From Candidatus Poribacteria bacterium (GTDB taxonomy: Bacteria; Poribacteria; WGA-4E; WGA-3G), in NCBI GenBank assembly GCA_012270795.1, contig JAAXHO010000080.1, forward strand, positions 1 through 57,797: a stretch of 57,797 nucleotides of DNA, given 5' to 3'. This document shows, piece by piece, positions 42,227 through 48,915 of the stretch. How positions within the stretch are numbered: position 1 is the first letter of the stretch; every line of letters begins with the position of its first letter. Made by a program: the position numbers and the translations under genes. The notes under the pieces are model-generated. The model was given only the letters and a program-made list of their open reading frames with translations, ran no database searches and had not been told where the DNA came from.

Positions 42227-43104
42227 AAAGTTACAAAGAACTCCCAGATGATGCCGGTTCCAACATTGTCGGGCAAGTCACAGCAAAAGCCAACCGCATC
42301 AGTAAACGGCTCACGTCTGTCCAACGGACAGTCGCGATAATGAGTGGCAAAGGGGGTGTCGGTAAAAGTGCAGTGACTGCTAACCTCGCGACCGCATTGA
42401 CACTGGTAGGCAAAAATGTCGGTGTTGTGGACGCTGACATCAACGGTCCAACGATCGCAAAGATGATGGGTGTGCGTAACGCAACACTTGAATATGCAGC
42501 TACCGGTGTCAAACCGGCAACTACCGAGCTCGGCACGAAAATCATCTCAATGGATCTGCTCCTAACTGAAGATGATGCACCGGTGCTGTGGAACGCACAC
42601 ACACAAAAGGATGCTTTCACCTGGCGTTCCACTATGGAGGTAAGCGCACTACGAGAGTTTATCGGTGATACCGACTGGGGAACGTTGGACTACCTATTGC
42701 TGGACCTACCACCAGGTACTGATCGCTTGCCGAATGTGATTGAACTTATTCCGAATCTCGGTGGTGTCATCGTCGTAACAATCCCCTCTGAAGTCTCACA
42801 TCTGATTGTCAAGAAATCTGTAACAATGGCAAGGGATATACTCAAAGTGCCGATTATCGGTGTCGTTGAAAATATGGTGTTCTATGTTTGCAAACACTGT
42901 GGCGAACACGAACCACTTTTCGCCGTTGAAGACACACCGAATAACGCATTCCAACTAACAACGCTCGGTAAAATCCCTTTTGATCCAAAACTATCACGTT
43001 GTAACGATAACGGCACACCATATTTAAATGAATATCCCGATACCCTCGCAAGTAAAACCATCAGAGAGGTAGCGCAAAAGATACAAGACTTCTTTCAAAC
43101 ATAA
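42223..43104 (+). CDS. Mrp/ApbC (NBP35-type) P-loop ATPase
   Basis: GTG 42223 overlaps the upstream stop by 4 bases. A 293-residue MinD/NifH-family ATPase: deviant Walker A GKGGVGKSAV near 41, DADINGPTIAKMMG, LLLDLPPGTDRLPN, and VENMVFYVCKHCGEHEPLF containing the CxxC (near 222) that bridges an Fe-S cluster between two monomers in this family. The C-terminal LGKIPFDPKLSRCNDNGTPYL is also typical. Mrp proteins carry or assemble Fe-S clusters. Within this cluster it could mature the radical SAM or cytochrome-related enzymes, or act like the NifH-like ATPases paired with PCP_red-containing reductases. Confidence 0.93.
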   Translation: MKSYKELPDDAGSNIVGQVTAKANRISKRLTSVQRTVAIMSGKGGVGKSAVTANLATALTLVGKNVGVVDADINGPTIAKMMGVRNATLEYAATGVKPATTELGTKIISMDLLLTEDDAPVLWNAHTQKDAFTWRSTMEVSALREFIGDTDWGTLDYLLLDLPPGTDRLPNVIELIPNLGGVIVVTIPSEVSHLIVKKSVTMARDILKVPIIGVVENMVFYVCKHCGEHEPLFAVEDTPNNAFQLTTLGKIPFDPKLSRCNDNGTPYLNEYPDTLASKTIREVAQKIQDFFQT

Positions 43105-43131
43105 TGCCCGCCACCAATATGGAGAAAATCA

Positions 43132-43659
43132 ATGAAATTCTTATGTATAGACTGCGACACTGCGATGAAGTTTAAGGACGTAACCCGTCCTGAACAGGGG
43201 TCTGTCACAGCAGTTTTTGAATGCCCAGATTGTTTTACAGAGATCGCTATGTTTCTAAACCCATCGGAAACGCAGATGCTAAAATCCTTGGACCTGAAAC
43301 TCGGTGGCAACAACGAAGCAGCACAACCGATGCAGATGATACGGTCACAATTAGAGACTGGGAAGCAGGATTTAATGTCAGACATATCCTCAGAAACTGG
43401 AATTGACGAAAACGCACAAGGTGGAAAATGCCCTTTTACCTCAGTCATCTCAGACGCTTTTGAGGAAACAACCGAACCCGCTGAACCAGATGGTCTTAAG
43501 TGGACATCAGAGGCATTGGAACGCCTGGAACGTATCCCAAGTTTTGTTCGTCCGATGGCAAAAATGGGGATTGAGAGTTTTGCAAAAGAGAACGGACATG
43601 CCAAAATCACTGGTGATGTGATGGACGCTGCTCGTGGCAACTTCCCCGCACAGTTCTAA
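43132..43659 (+). CDS. Zinc-ribbon protein with C-terminal PCP_red domain
   Basis: A 175-residue protein from ATG 43132 (GGAG upstream). The N-terminus has two CxxC pairs, CIDC and CPDC, spaced as in a zinc ribbon. A polar linker follows. The C-terminal 55 residues (KWTSEALERLERIPSFVRPMAK, then KITGDVMDAARGNFPAQF) form a clear PCP_red domain. It lies 27 bases after the Mrp gene. A fragment matching its last 13 codons is found at 44798-44839, beyond a MITE and an Uma2 gene. Role unknown; probably interacts with partners of the other PCP_red proteins. Confidence 0.8.
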   Translation: MKFLCIDCDTAMKFKDVTRPEQGSVTAVFECPDCFTEIAMFLNPSETQMLKSLDLKLGGNNEAAQPMQMIRSQLETGKQDLMSDISSETGIDENAQGGKCPFTSVISDAFEETTEPAEPDGLKWTSEALERLERIPSFVRPMAKMGIESFAKENGHAKITGDVMDAARGNFPAQF

Positions 43660-43754
43660 TTCCTTAAAACACTTGAAGCCCTTCCAATTTTAGACTATAA
43701 TTTATATATATAAAATGGATAAAATAAAATCATAACCTTAGTTCGCGTATCTTA

Positions 43755-44014
43755 TACCAATTCTAAAAAATATTGTCTCATTAAGGAATTCCACTGTTAT
43801 TGCTGGTTGGGGTACATTTCTTCGGTAGGAGCGACCTCCAGGTCGCGACCCGGGGAATGCCAAAAGGCATTCATACCCGCCAAATGCCTAAATGGCATTT
43901 GTAGCGTTGATTTGGGGGAATGCTATATAGCATTCATACCGTTGATTTCTTGATTTGGAGGTCGCTCCTACCAGATATCCGCAGATAATAAGAAATTATA
44001 TTTTAGAAATGGTA
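43755..44014. mobile_element. MITE-like palindromic element, long copy
   Basis: A 260-base element bounded by TACCAATTCTAAAA and TTTTAGAAATGGTA, which are inverted repeats with one mismatch and begin and end with TA, the usual target of IS630/Tc1-type transposons. Near its centre GGTAGGAGCGACCTCC (43824-43839) pairs with GGAGGTCGCTCCTACC (43957-43972). Its left 60 bases match, in reverse complement, the right part of the element at 53708-53862. No open frame is present, so it would need transposase in trans. It accounts for most of the 43660-44034 gap; the remaining 43660-43754 is AT rich with nothing recognisable. Confidence 0.75.
43855..43935. repeat. Three consecutive hairpins nested inside the long MITE
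   Basis: GAATGCC-AAAA-GGCATTC (43855-43872), AAATGCC-TAAAT-GGCATTT (43882-43900) and the perfect palindrome GAATGCTATATAGCATTC (43918-43935). They are variants of one motif, sit within the loop of the larger MITE stem, and are absent from the short MITE copy. Confidence 0.65.
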
Positions 44015-44034
44015 TTATAGTAAAGGAAAACATT

Positions 44035-44775
44035 ATGGATACTGACATAAAAAAATACAAGATCCCTTTTGTCCCAACAGATGCACTTTATCCTTCAGAG
44101 GATGGAAAACCGATGGCAGCAAGCGATCGTCACAGAAACCAATTATTTTGGACATTAGCGGCACTTAAAGCATATTTCTCACATGACCCATCAATCTATA
44201 TCTCCGGTGATATTCTGATGTATTACTTGCAAGGTGTCCCCAGCAAGTCTATATCACCAGATGTTCTCGTCACATTCGACATAGGAATGAAACCACGCCG
44301 AACATACTTGGTTTGGGAAGAAGGGAAAGTACCAGATTTCGTGATGGAGTTCAGTAGTGAAAGCACATATAGGAATGACTTGACAGACAAGATGGATATT
44401 TATGCTTCCCTTGGCATAAAAAACTATTTTTTATATGATGCAGAGAATGCATATTTATCCTCCCAACTGATGGGCTATGAATTAGTAGATGGAAACTATG
44501 TAGCGATTTCCCCAGATGAGAATGGAGGCATACATGCTTCTTCACTGGGTTTAGATTTTCGGATACGTAATAAGGAAATAGCAATTTTTGATCCAGTTGC
44601 AAATGACTGGGTAAGAACACGTGAGGAAGCTGAGGCAATACGCGCAGAAGCTGAGGCAATACGCGCGGATACCGCTGAAACACGCGCAGCACAAGAAGCT
44701 ACACGCGCAGAAACTGCAGAAGCAGAAAACGCACAACTCCGAGAACAACTTGCACGCTTACAAGCGCGCACCTAA
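44035..44775 (+). CDS. Uma2-family (DUF820) putative endonuclease with repeat-rich C-terminus
   Basis: A 246-residue protein starting 20 bases after the MITE end, with AAAGGAAA upstream. The PD-(D/E)XK-like Uma2 core is visible: SIYISGDILMYYLQG, SPDVLVTFDI (catalytic Asp region), PDFVMEFSSEST (Glu), and DKMDIYASLGIKNYFLYD. The last 60 residues are a charged helix of repeated (E/D)AEAIRA units, encoded partly by two 21-base tandem repeats (44626-44667). Uma2 genes are abundant in Cyanobacteria and Poribacteria and often move; nuclease activity is predicted but rarely tested. It appears inserted together with the MITE into the PCP_red cluster. Confidence 0.88.
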   Translation: MDTDIKKYKIPFVPTDALYPSEDGKPMAASDRHRNQLFWTLAALKAYFSHDPSIYISGDILMYYLQGVPSKSISPDVLVTFDIGMKPRRTYLVWEEGKVPDFVMEFSSESTYRNDLTDKMDIYASLGIKNYFLYDAENAYLSSQLMGYELVDGNYVAISPDENGGIHASSLGLDFRIRNKEIAIFDPVANDWVRTREEAEAIRAEAEAIRADTAETRAAQEATRAETAEAENAQLREQLARLQART

Positions 44776-44783
44776 TACCCTAA

Positions 44784-44839
44784 AATGGTTTGCAAGAGTG
44801 ATAGATGCTGCACATGGAAACTTCCCCGCACAGTTTTAA
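44784..44839 (+). pseudogene. Decayed remnant of a PCP_red gene (3' end only)
   Basis: In frame it reads WFARVIDAAHGNFPAQF and stop, matching the end of the protein at 43132-43659 (VMDAARGNFPAQF). Over the last 42 bases 36 are identical, and four of the six differences are synonymous third-position changes. That suggests the two copies diverged as working genes before this one was lost. Ten residues between FAR and VID are missing relative to the intact copy. It lies just after the Uma2 stop. Confidence 0.7.
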
Positions 44840-44866
44840 CGGGATACATTATGGCGATTTAAAACA

Positions 44867-45325
44867 ATGCGAACGCTTGTAGAACTTTTCATCCGATATA
44901 TCCATCTCATCGCAGCAATAATCTGGTTCGGAGGTGTGTTTTTTACAACCTTGATTGCAATGCCAATTTGTCGGCAAAACCTATCCGCACAAGATTTGCT
45001 GGAAATACACAATCGTTTTCGGCACTGGATACGATTGATGATAAATATGCTTCTACTCACAGGTGGGATTGTCATCTTTATTGTTGCATGGAATAACAAT
45101 ATGAAATTAGAGTCTAAATATATGATATATTCTGCCGTAAAGTTCGCAGCATTCGGATTGATGGCACTTTTTTGGGGGCTGTTCAGTTCGCTATATCGCA
45201 AACACCTTGAAGTAGCAGACCCGGATAGTCCAATCAGTGTCCCTCATCATATCAATGTTTTCGGACATCTAACCCTTTTTTCAGGATTAATTGTTTTCGC
45301 ACTTGCATTGCTATTGAAAAATTAA
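44867..45325 (+). CDS. CopD-like four-helix membrane protein
   Basis: A 152-residue integral membrane protein with about four helices: LFIRYIHLIAAIIWFGGVFFTTLIAMPI, LMINMLLLTGGIVIFIVAW, MIYSAVKFAAFGLMALFWGLF and a final GHLTLFSGLIVFALALLL. The early His in RYIHLIAAIIWFGG and the later helix arrangement resemble CopD/DUF4149-like proteins that may bind haem or copper. No strong ribosome site. Context suggests a link to copper or haem handling, but this is inference. Confidence 0.7.
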   Translation: MRTLVELFIRYIHLIAAIIWFGGVFFTTLIAMPICRQNLSAQDLLEIHNRFRHWIRLMINMLLLTGGIVIFIVAWNNNMKLESKYMIYSAVKFAAFGLMALFWGLFSSLYRKHLEVADPDSPISVPHHINVFGHLTLFSGLIVFALALLLKN

Positions 45326-45339
45326 AATGTGTGGACCTG

Positions 45340-45404
45340 GTAGGTGCGGTTTCTAACCGCACCATTTGCTCAGACCATTTGTGCGGTTAGGAAACCGCAC
45401 CTAC
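45340..45404. repeat. Long stem-loop made of two facing repeat copies
   Basis: GTAGGTGCGGTTTCTAACC (from 45340) faces GGTTAGGAAACCGCACCTAC (to 45404), a near-perfect 23-base stem around an 18-base spacer; each arm is itself a hairpin. It follows the CopD-like gene and precedes the radical SAM gene. Could form a cruciform or a strong terminator. Confidence 0.7.
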
Positions 45405-45429
45405 AACAGCTATATAATGGATTCACTGT

Positions 45430-46734
45430 ATGGAAAACACAAAAGTTCAGGCAGTCTCATGGAATATCACCAGATTGTGCAATCTGAAATGCACACACTG
45501 CTATCTCCCCGCGGGTTTTGTAGACACAGATGAGTTTCCGCAAGGTTATGTTAGGGAGACAGAGTTAACACAATCCGAATGTTTCCGTGTGATAGATGAG
45601 ATAGCTGAGATCAACCCGCATATTCTGCTGATACTCACGGGGGGCGAACCGTTGCTGCGTCCCGATATTCTGGAGATTTCAAAATACGCATCGGATACGG
45701 GATTCCTTGTTGTGATGGGAACAAACGGGGTTCTACTGAATGACGAAGTTGTTGAAAAGATGCGACAACACGGTGTAACGGGTGCGGGGATAAGTCTGGA
45801 TTCTATCCAACCCACGAACCACGACAAATTTCGAGGTATGGAAGGCGCGTGGCAAGCAACCATGAACGGCATTGAAGCACTCAAACAGGCACAACTTGAC
45901 TTTCTTGTCCAGACCTCTGTGACGCAATGGAATTATGACGAAATTCCAGAGATCGTTGAATATGCATATCAGTTAGGTGCAAAGGTGCTGAACCTCTATT
46001 TTCTTGTGCGGACGGGAAGAGGTAAGACGGTCATGGACATCACACCCACGCAATATGAAAAGATGCTTGAGACGATGTTCCAACTACAGGCAGAATATAG
46101 CGGAAAAATGCTCATCGCAGCGAAATGCGCACCACACTACAAACGTGTTATCTATGGGCAGCAGTCCGATTCGGCATTTCTGCAAGGCTATCCAAGTGGC
46201 ACCTGTCCGTGTGGAATCTACTATTGTCGTATCAGTCCCGAAGGTGAGCTGACACCGTGTCCGTATCTGCCTGTCAGCGTTGGCAACCTCAAAGATCAGA
46301 GTTTTGTAAGACTTTGGAATGAATCGGAAACCTTTCATAAGTTGCGTGATCGGAATCTGCTTGAAGGAAAATGCGGGGCATGTGAATTTAAAGAGGTCTG
46401 TGGCGGTTGTAGAGCGCGAGCTTATGCCACGACTGGTAACTATCTCGCAGCAGACGAGTCTTGTGAATACCAACCGGGACAGCACGGACAAAAACCTGTC
46501 CAACTTGAGAAACGGACCGCCTTTGCATCAGAACCAGACTATGACCTAATATGGAATGCTGCTGCTGAACAGAGACTGAAAAAAGTGCCCTCATTTGCAC
46601 GTGGCATGGTAATCAAAAGTGTTGAGAAATATGCAAGAGAACACGGACATCGCGAAATAACCCCTGAACTCATGAAAGCAGTCAAAGAACGGTTTGATAA
46701 AACGGGCATTCCCTCTTTCAGACCGCGGCGTTAG
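45430..46734 (+). CDS. Radical SAM/SPASM enzyme (NirJ/AhbD-like) with C-terminal PCP_red domain
   Basis: A 434-residue enzyme. The radical SAM cluster motif is CNLKCTHC (Cys17, 21, 24), with ILTGGEPLLRPDI and GISLDS as AdoMet-site parts. A SPASM-like C-terminal cluster region has CPCGIYYCRISPEGELTPCPYLPVSVGN and CGACEFKEVCGGCRARA. This pattern, with AAKCAPHYKR before it, resembles NirJ and AhbC/AhbD, which modify sirohaem-derived tetrapyrroles. From about 373 a PCP_red domain is fused (WNAAAEQRLKKVPSFARGMV). I infer a tetrapyrrole- or peptide-modifying role tied to the other PCP_red proteins. Exact substrate unknown; a PqqE-like peptide modification is the main alternative. Confidence 0.85.
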   Translation: MENTKVQAVSWNITRLCNLKCTHCYLPAGFVDTDEFPQGYVRETELTQSECFRVIDEIAEINPHILLILTGGEPLLRPDILEISKYASDTGFLVVMGTNGVLLNDEVVEKMRQHGVTGAGISLDSIQPTNHDKFRGMEGAWQATMNGIEALKQAQLDFLVQTSVTQWNYDEIPEIVEYAYQLGAKVLNLYFLVRTGRGKTVMDITPTQYEKMLETMFQLQAEYSGKMLIAAKCAPHYKRVIYGQQSDSAFLQGYPSGTCPCGIYYCRISPEGELTPCPYLPVSVGNLKDQSFVRLWNESETFHKLRDRNLLEGKCGACEFKEVCGGCRARAYATTGNYLAADESCEYQPGQHGQKPVQLEKRTAFASEPDYDLIWNAAAEQRLKKVPSFARGMVIKSVEKYAREHGHREITPELMKAVKERFDKTGIPSFRPRR

Positions 46735-46752
46735 ACAACATATCTTCTTTTC

Positions 46753-46822
46753 TTCTGTAGGAGGGATTTGTAATCCCGATTTCTTGTATTTTTTCTGTAG
46801 GAGGGATTTGTAATCCCGATTG
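46753..46822. repeat. Two tandem copies of a dispersed stem-loop repeat
   Basis: TTCTGTAGGAGGGATTTG...TAATCCCGATT occurs at 46753-46782 and again at 46793-46822, 40 bases apart and identical. In each, GGGATT pairs with AATCCC around TGT. They fill the gap between the radical SAM and dioxygenase genes and belong to the same broad family as 32879-32904. Confidence 0.75.
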
Positions 46823-46850
46823 ACTTTTAATTAATTATGGTGGAACTTAT

Positions 46851-47570
46851 ATGCTAACAGCAAAACAGGTGGAATTTTTTCAGGAAAACGGATACCTTAT
46901 CCTTGAAAACTTGGTAGATTCAGATGTAATTGATGGGTGGCGAGAACAGATTTGGAAGCATTTCAATTCCAGCTTGGAGACTCCAGAAACCTGGCCCGAT
47001 GGTTATGTAGTAGAAAACTTCGGTTTCTCCCCAAACTTCGGACAATTGCCTGCCATGCAAGCGATTATTGAGCAATTCGGTGGGGGGCAGTTTTCAGGTG
47101 GTGGCGGCGCACCCCTTGTGAAATGGCCCAATCCAGATGCCGAATGGAAAATGCCCGGGAGCGGACATATTGATGCCTACGGTCCGGGAGGATGGAGTCC
47201 ATTTATGATGGGGGCTACAACCTATCTATACGATATTAAACCGTGTGGCGGTGCCTTCGTCTTTTGGCCCAAAAGTCATCTCACAACACATAAATATTTT
47301 CTCAAATATCCTGAACAGGTTGACGGCAGTTTTAGAGATATTGAAGGGTGGGGGTGGCATACATTTTCAGATTTATCACCAGAGGGACCGCGCGAGTTTA
47401 TCGCATCTGCTGGGGATGTTGTACTATGGCACGCCTATTTGTGTCATACAGGTTCAGGAAATATACGGGACATGCCACGAATCGGGCTGTTTGCACGTTA
47501 CCATCACAAACAACGTGAAGAAATTAGATACGAAATTCCGGAAGACCTATGGAAATACTGGACAATATAA
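46851..47570 (+). CDS. Phytanoyl-CoA dioxygenase family (Fe(II)/2-oxoglutarate) protein
   Basis: A 239-residue oxygenase beginning with the usual LTAKQVEFFQENGYLILENLVD. Iron ligands: His and Asp of GHIDAYGPGG (about 106 and 108) and the distal His of YLCHTGSGNIRDMPRIGLFARY (about 199), with the Arg shortly after binding 2-oxoglutarate. This family is strongly expanded in Poribacteria. Substrate unknown; it follows the radical SAM gene and precedes a coiled-coil PCP_red gene by 9 bases, so it may belong to the same transcript. Confidence 0.92.
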   Translation: MLTAKQVEFFQENGYLILENLVDSDVIDGWREQIWKHFNSSLETPETWPDGYVVENFGFSPNFGQLPAMQAIIEQFGGGQFSGGGGAPLVKWPNPDAEWKMPGSGHIDAYGPGGWSPFMMGATTYLYDIKPCGGAFVFWPKSHLTTHKYFLKYPEQVDGSFRDIEGWGWHTFSDLSPEGPREFIASAGDVVLWHAYLCHTGSGNIRDMPRIGLFARYHHKQREEIRYEIPEDLWKYWTI

Positions 47571-47579
47571 GGAGGAAAC

Positions 47580-47993
47580 ATGAGCGAGCAAACTAACGTT
47601 CAAGAACGACTTACGAGTGTTGAAGACCGCTTGGGGCGATTGGAAAACCTACTTGTCAGCATCAATGATAAGTTGGAAAAGACACCGCAAGCCGATGCTG
47701 GAGAATCTGAAAACACTGAAAAGTTTCAACAGTGGGTAACCGATTATGTCTCAATGCGGTTACAGCAACTTGTGCCAGAGACATGCGATCATCCTGCCGA
47801 AACTGTGGTGCAGGACGGTCCTTTCCTTGACAATACAAACGTGCCTTGCACAGAAGAGGTTGTGCATCGTGTCAAACGCATTCCGATCCCGTTTGTTCGG
47901 GAGATGGTTGTGCAACGCGTGGCAGAAAATGCACGTTCAGCAGAGATAGAACGTGTTGATATTGAGTTCTTTGAAAAAGCTGCTACATTCTGA
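47580..47993 (+). CDS. Coiled-coil protein with divergent PCP_red domain
   Basis: A 137-residue protein with AAGGAGG upstream. Residues 4-40 form a heptad coiled coil (VQERLTSVEDRLGRLENLLVSINDKLEK). After a linker, TEEVVHRVKRIPIPFVREMVVQRVAENARSAEIERVDIEFFEKAA is a PCP_red domain lacking the usual leading Trp. It is the sixth intact copy of the domain in this 9-kb stretch. Function unknown. Confidence 0.72.
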   Translation: MSEQTNVQERLTSVEDRLGRLENLLVSINDKLEKTPQADAGESENTEKFQQWVTDYVSMRLQQLVPETCDHPAETVVQDGPFLDNTNVPCTEEVVHRVKRIPIPFVREMVVQRVAENARSAEIERVDIEFFEKAATF

Positions 47994-48006
47994 CAATGTA
48001 AAGCCA

Positions 48007-48023
48007 CAGAGGAGTTCCCTCTG
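48007..48023 (+). terminator. Short hairpin after the coiled-coil gene
   Basis: CAGAGG and CCTCTG pair around AGTTC and are followed by CCCGATTTTGATT. The tail resembles the CCCGATTT end of the dispersed repeats. A weak terminator or degenerate repeat. Confidence 0.35.
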
Positions 48024-48102
48024 CCCGATTTTGATTGGAAGGACTTCTTGAAGGCTCCTGGAATTTAAGATTTTCTCGTATTCTGTTTGATAAGGACAAA
48101 TC

Positions 48103-48477
48103 ATGGACTGGGTTTTTAACACATTTTCTGAATACCTTGAGAACGATTTCAAAAAGCGGATCGGCAATCCGAATCCCACTGTTGCTGACCTATGGGATGC
48201 TTTTCAGGTGCTGTTTCCTGCCACTTCCGCGCAGCTACTGGTGCAGGAACCTGTGGGTAATACGGTGCGGTTTAAACCGCTTGCTTTCTACTATGCCGAC
48301 GAAATGGGGCCATTGATTGATGCACCTTTGGATTATCTCAAACAACATTTCGGGGGCGGGAAGTTCAAAATCAACTTCTATCACGGTATGCAGTTCATTG
48401 CGACCATTAATTTCAAGCCAGAAGGCCCAGAAATATGGCGAGATTTACCAGAAATGGAGGCAATAGGTCCCTCATGA
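48103..48477 (+). CDS. Hypothetical cytoplasmic protein
   Basis: A 124-residue soluble protein (AAGGA upstream, ATG 48103). No signal peptide or membrane segment. It contains NPNPTVADLWDAFQVLFPATSAQLLVQEPVGNTVRFKPLAFYYADEMGPLIDAP and GGKFKINFYHG, with no family I can name. Its stop overlaps the start of the zinc-ribbon/HEAT gene (ATGA), so the two are probably produced together. Confidence 0.65.
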   Translation: MDWVFNTFSEYLENDFKKRIGNPNPTVADLWDAFQVLFPATSAQLLVQEPVGNTVRFKPLAFYYADEMGPLIDAPLDYLKQHFGGGKFKINFYHGMQFIATINFKPEGPEIWRDLPEMEAIGPS

Positions 48478-48902
48478 AACAACAGGAGTATGGAGAATGC
48501 CCTAAGTGTGGTAATGCAAACGTCCAACAGTTAGATGCAAATTCATGGTTCTGCTTGGATTGTGATTGGGACAATCTCTCTGCAATCACGAATGGGAATG
48601 ACGAATTGCTCGCGTCGCTACGATATGGCGACATCCATTCACGGCGTATTGCAGCACAAGCGTTGATAAACATAGGCGATGATGAGCGGCACCTTGCGTC
48701 TCTATCAGATACAGAAGCACTGCTGGAGGCACTTGACGATGAGGACGCGGATGTCCGTTACTTCGTTGCAGTTGCACTTGGCAAATTAGAGGCAAAACTT
48801 GGTCTCAACAAACTCAAGCAGCTTGCACAAAACGACACATCAGCACTCGTACGGCAAGGGGCGCAAACAGCAATTGAACAGATTGAAACATCTGCGGATT
48901 AA
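48474..48902 (+). CDS. Zinc-ribbon plus HEAT-repeat protein
   Basis: ATG 48474 overlaps the preceding stop, with GGAGG further upstream; an in-frame ATG at 48435 lies inside the previous gene. The 142-residue product starts with a zinc ribbon (CPKCG and CLDCD) and continues with HEAT-like repeats (RRIAAQALINIGDD; DVRYFVAVALGKLEAKLG; LVRQGAQTAIEQI). Probably a protein-interaction adaptor. Partners unknown. Confidence 0.75.
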   Translation: MKQQEYGECPKCGNANVQQLDANSWFCLDCDWDNLSAITNGNDELLASLRYGDIHSRRIAAQALINIGDDERHLASLSDTEALLEALDDEDADVRYFVAVALGKLEAKLGLNKLKQLAQNDTSALVRQGAQTAIEQIETSAD

Positions 48903-48915
48903 GGAGACTATCAAA

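Noticed and set aside
46753-46822. Two identical repeats as a minimal CRISPR
   Set aside because: Only two units 40 bases apart with a 10-base spacer, and the same hairpin family occurs singly elsewhere.
38959-47993. Bacteriochlorophyll biosynthesis cluster
   Set aside because: PCP_red domains and an Mrp-like ATPase recall BchB/BchL, but the catalytic BchN/BchB domains and other pigment genes are absent.
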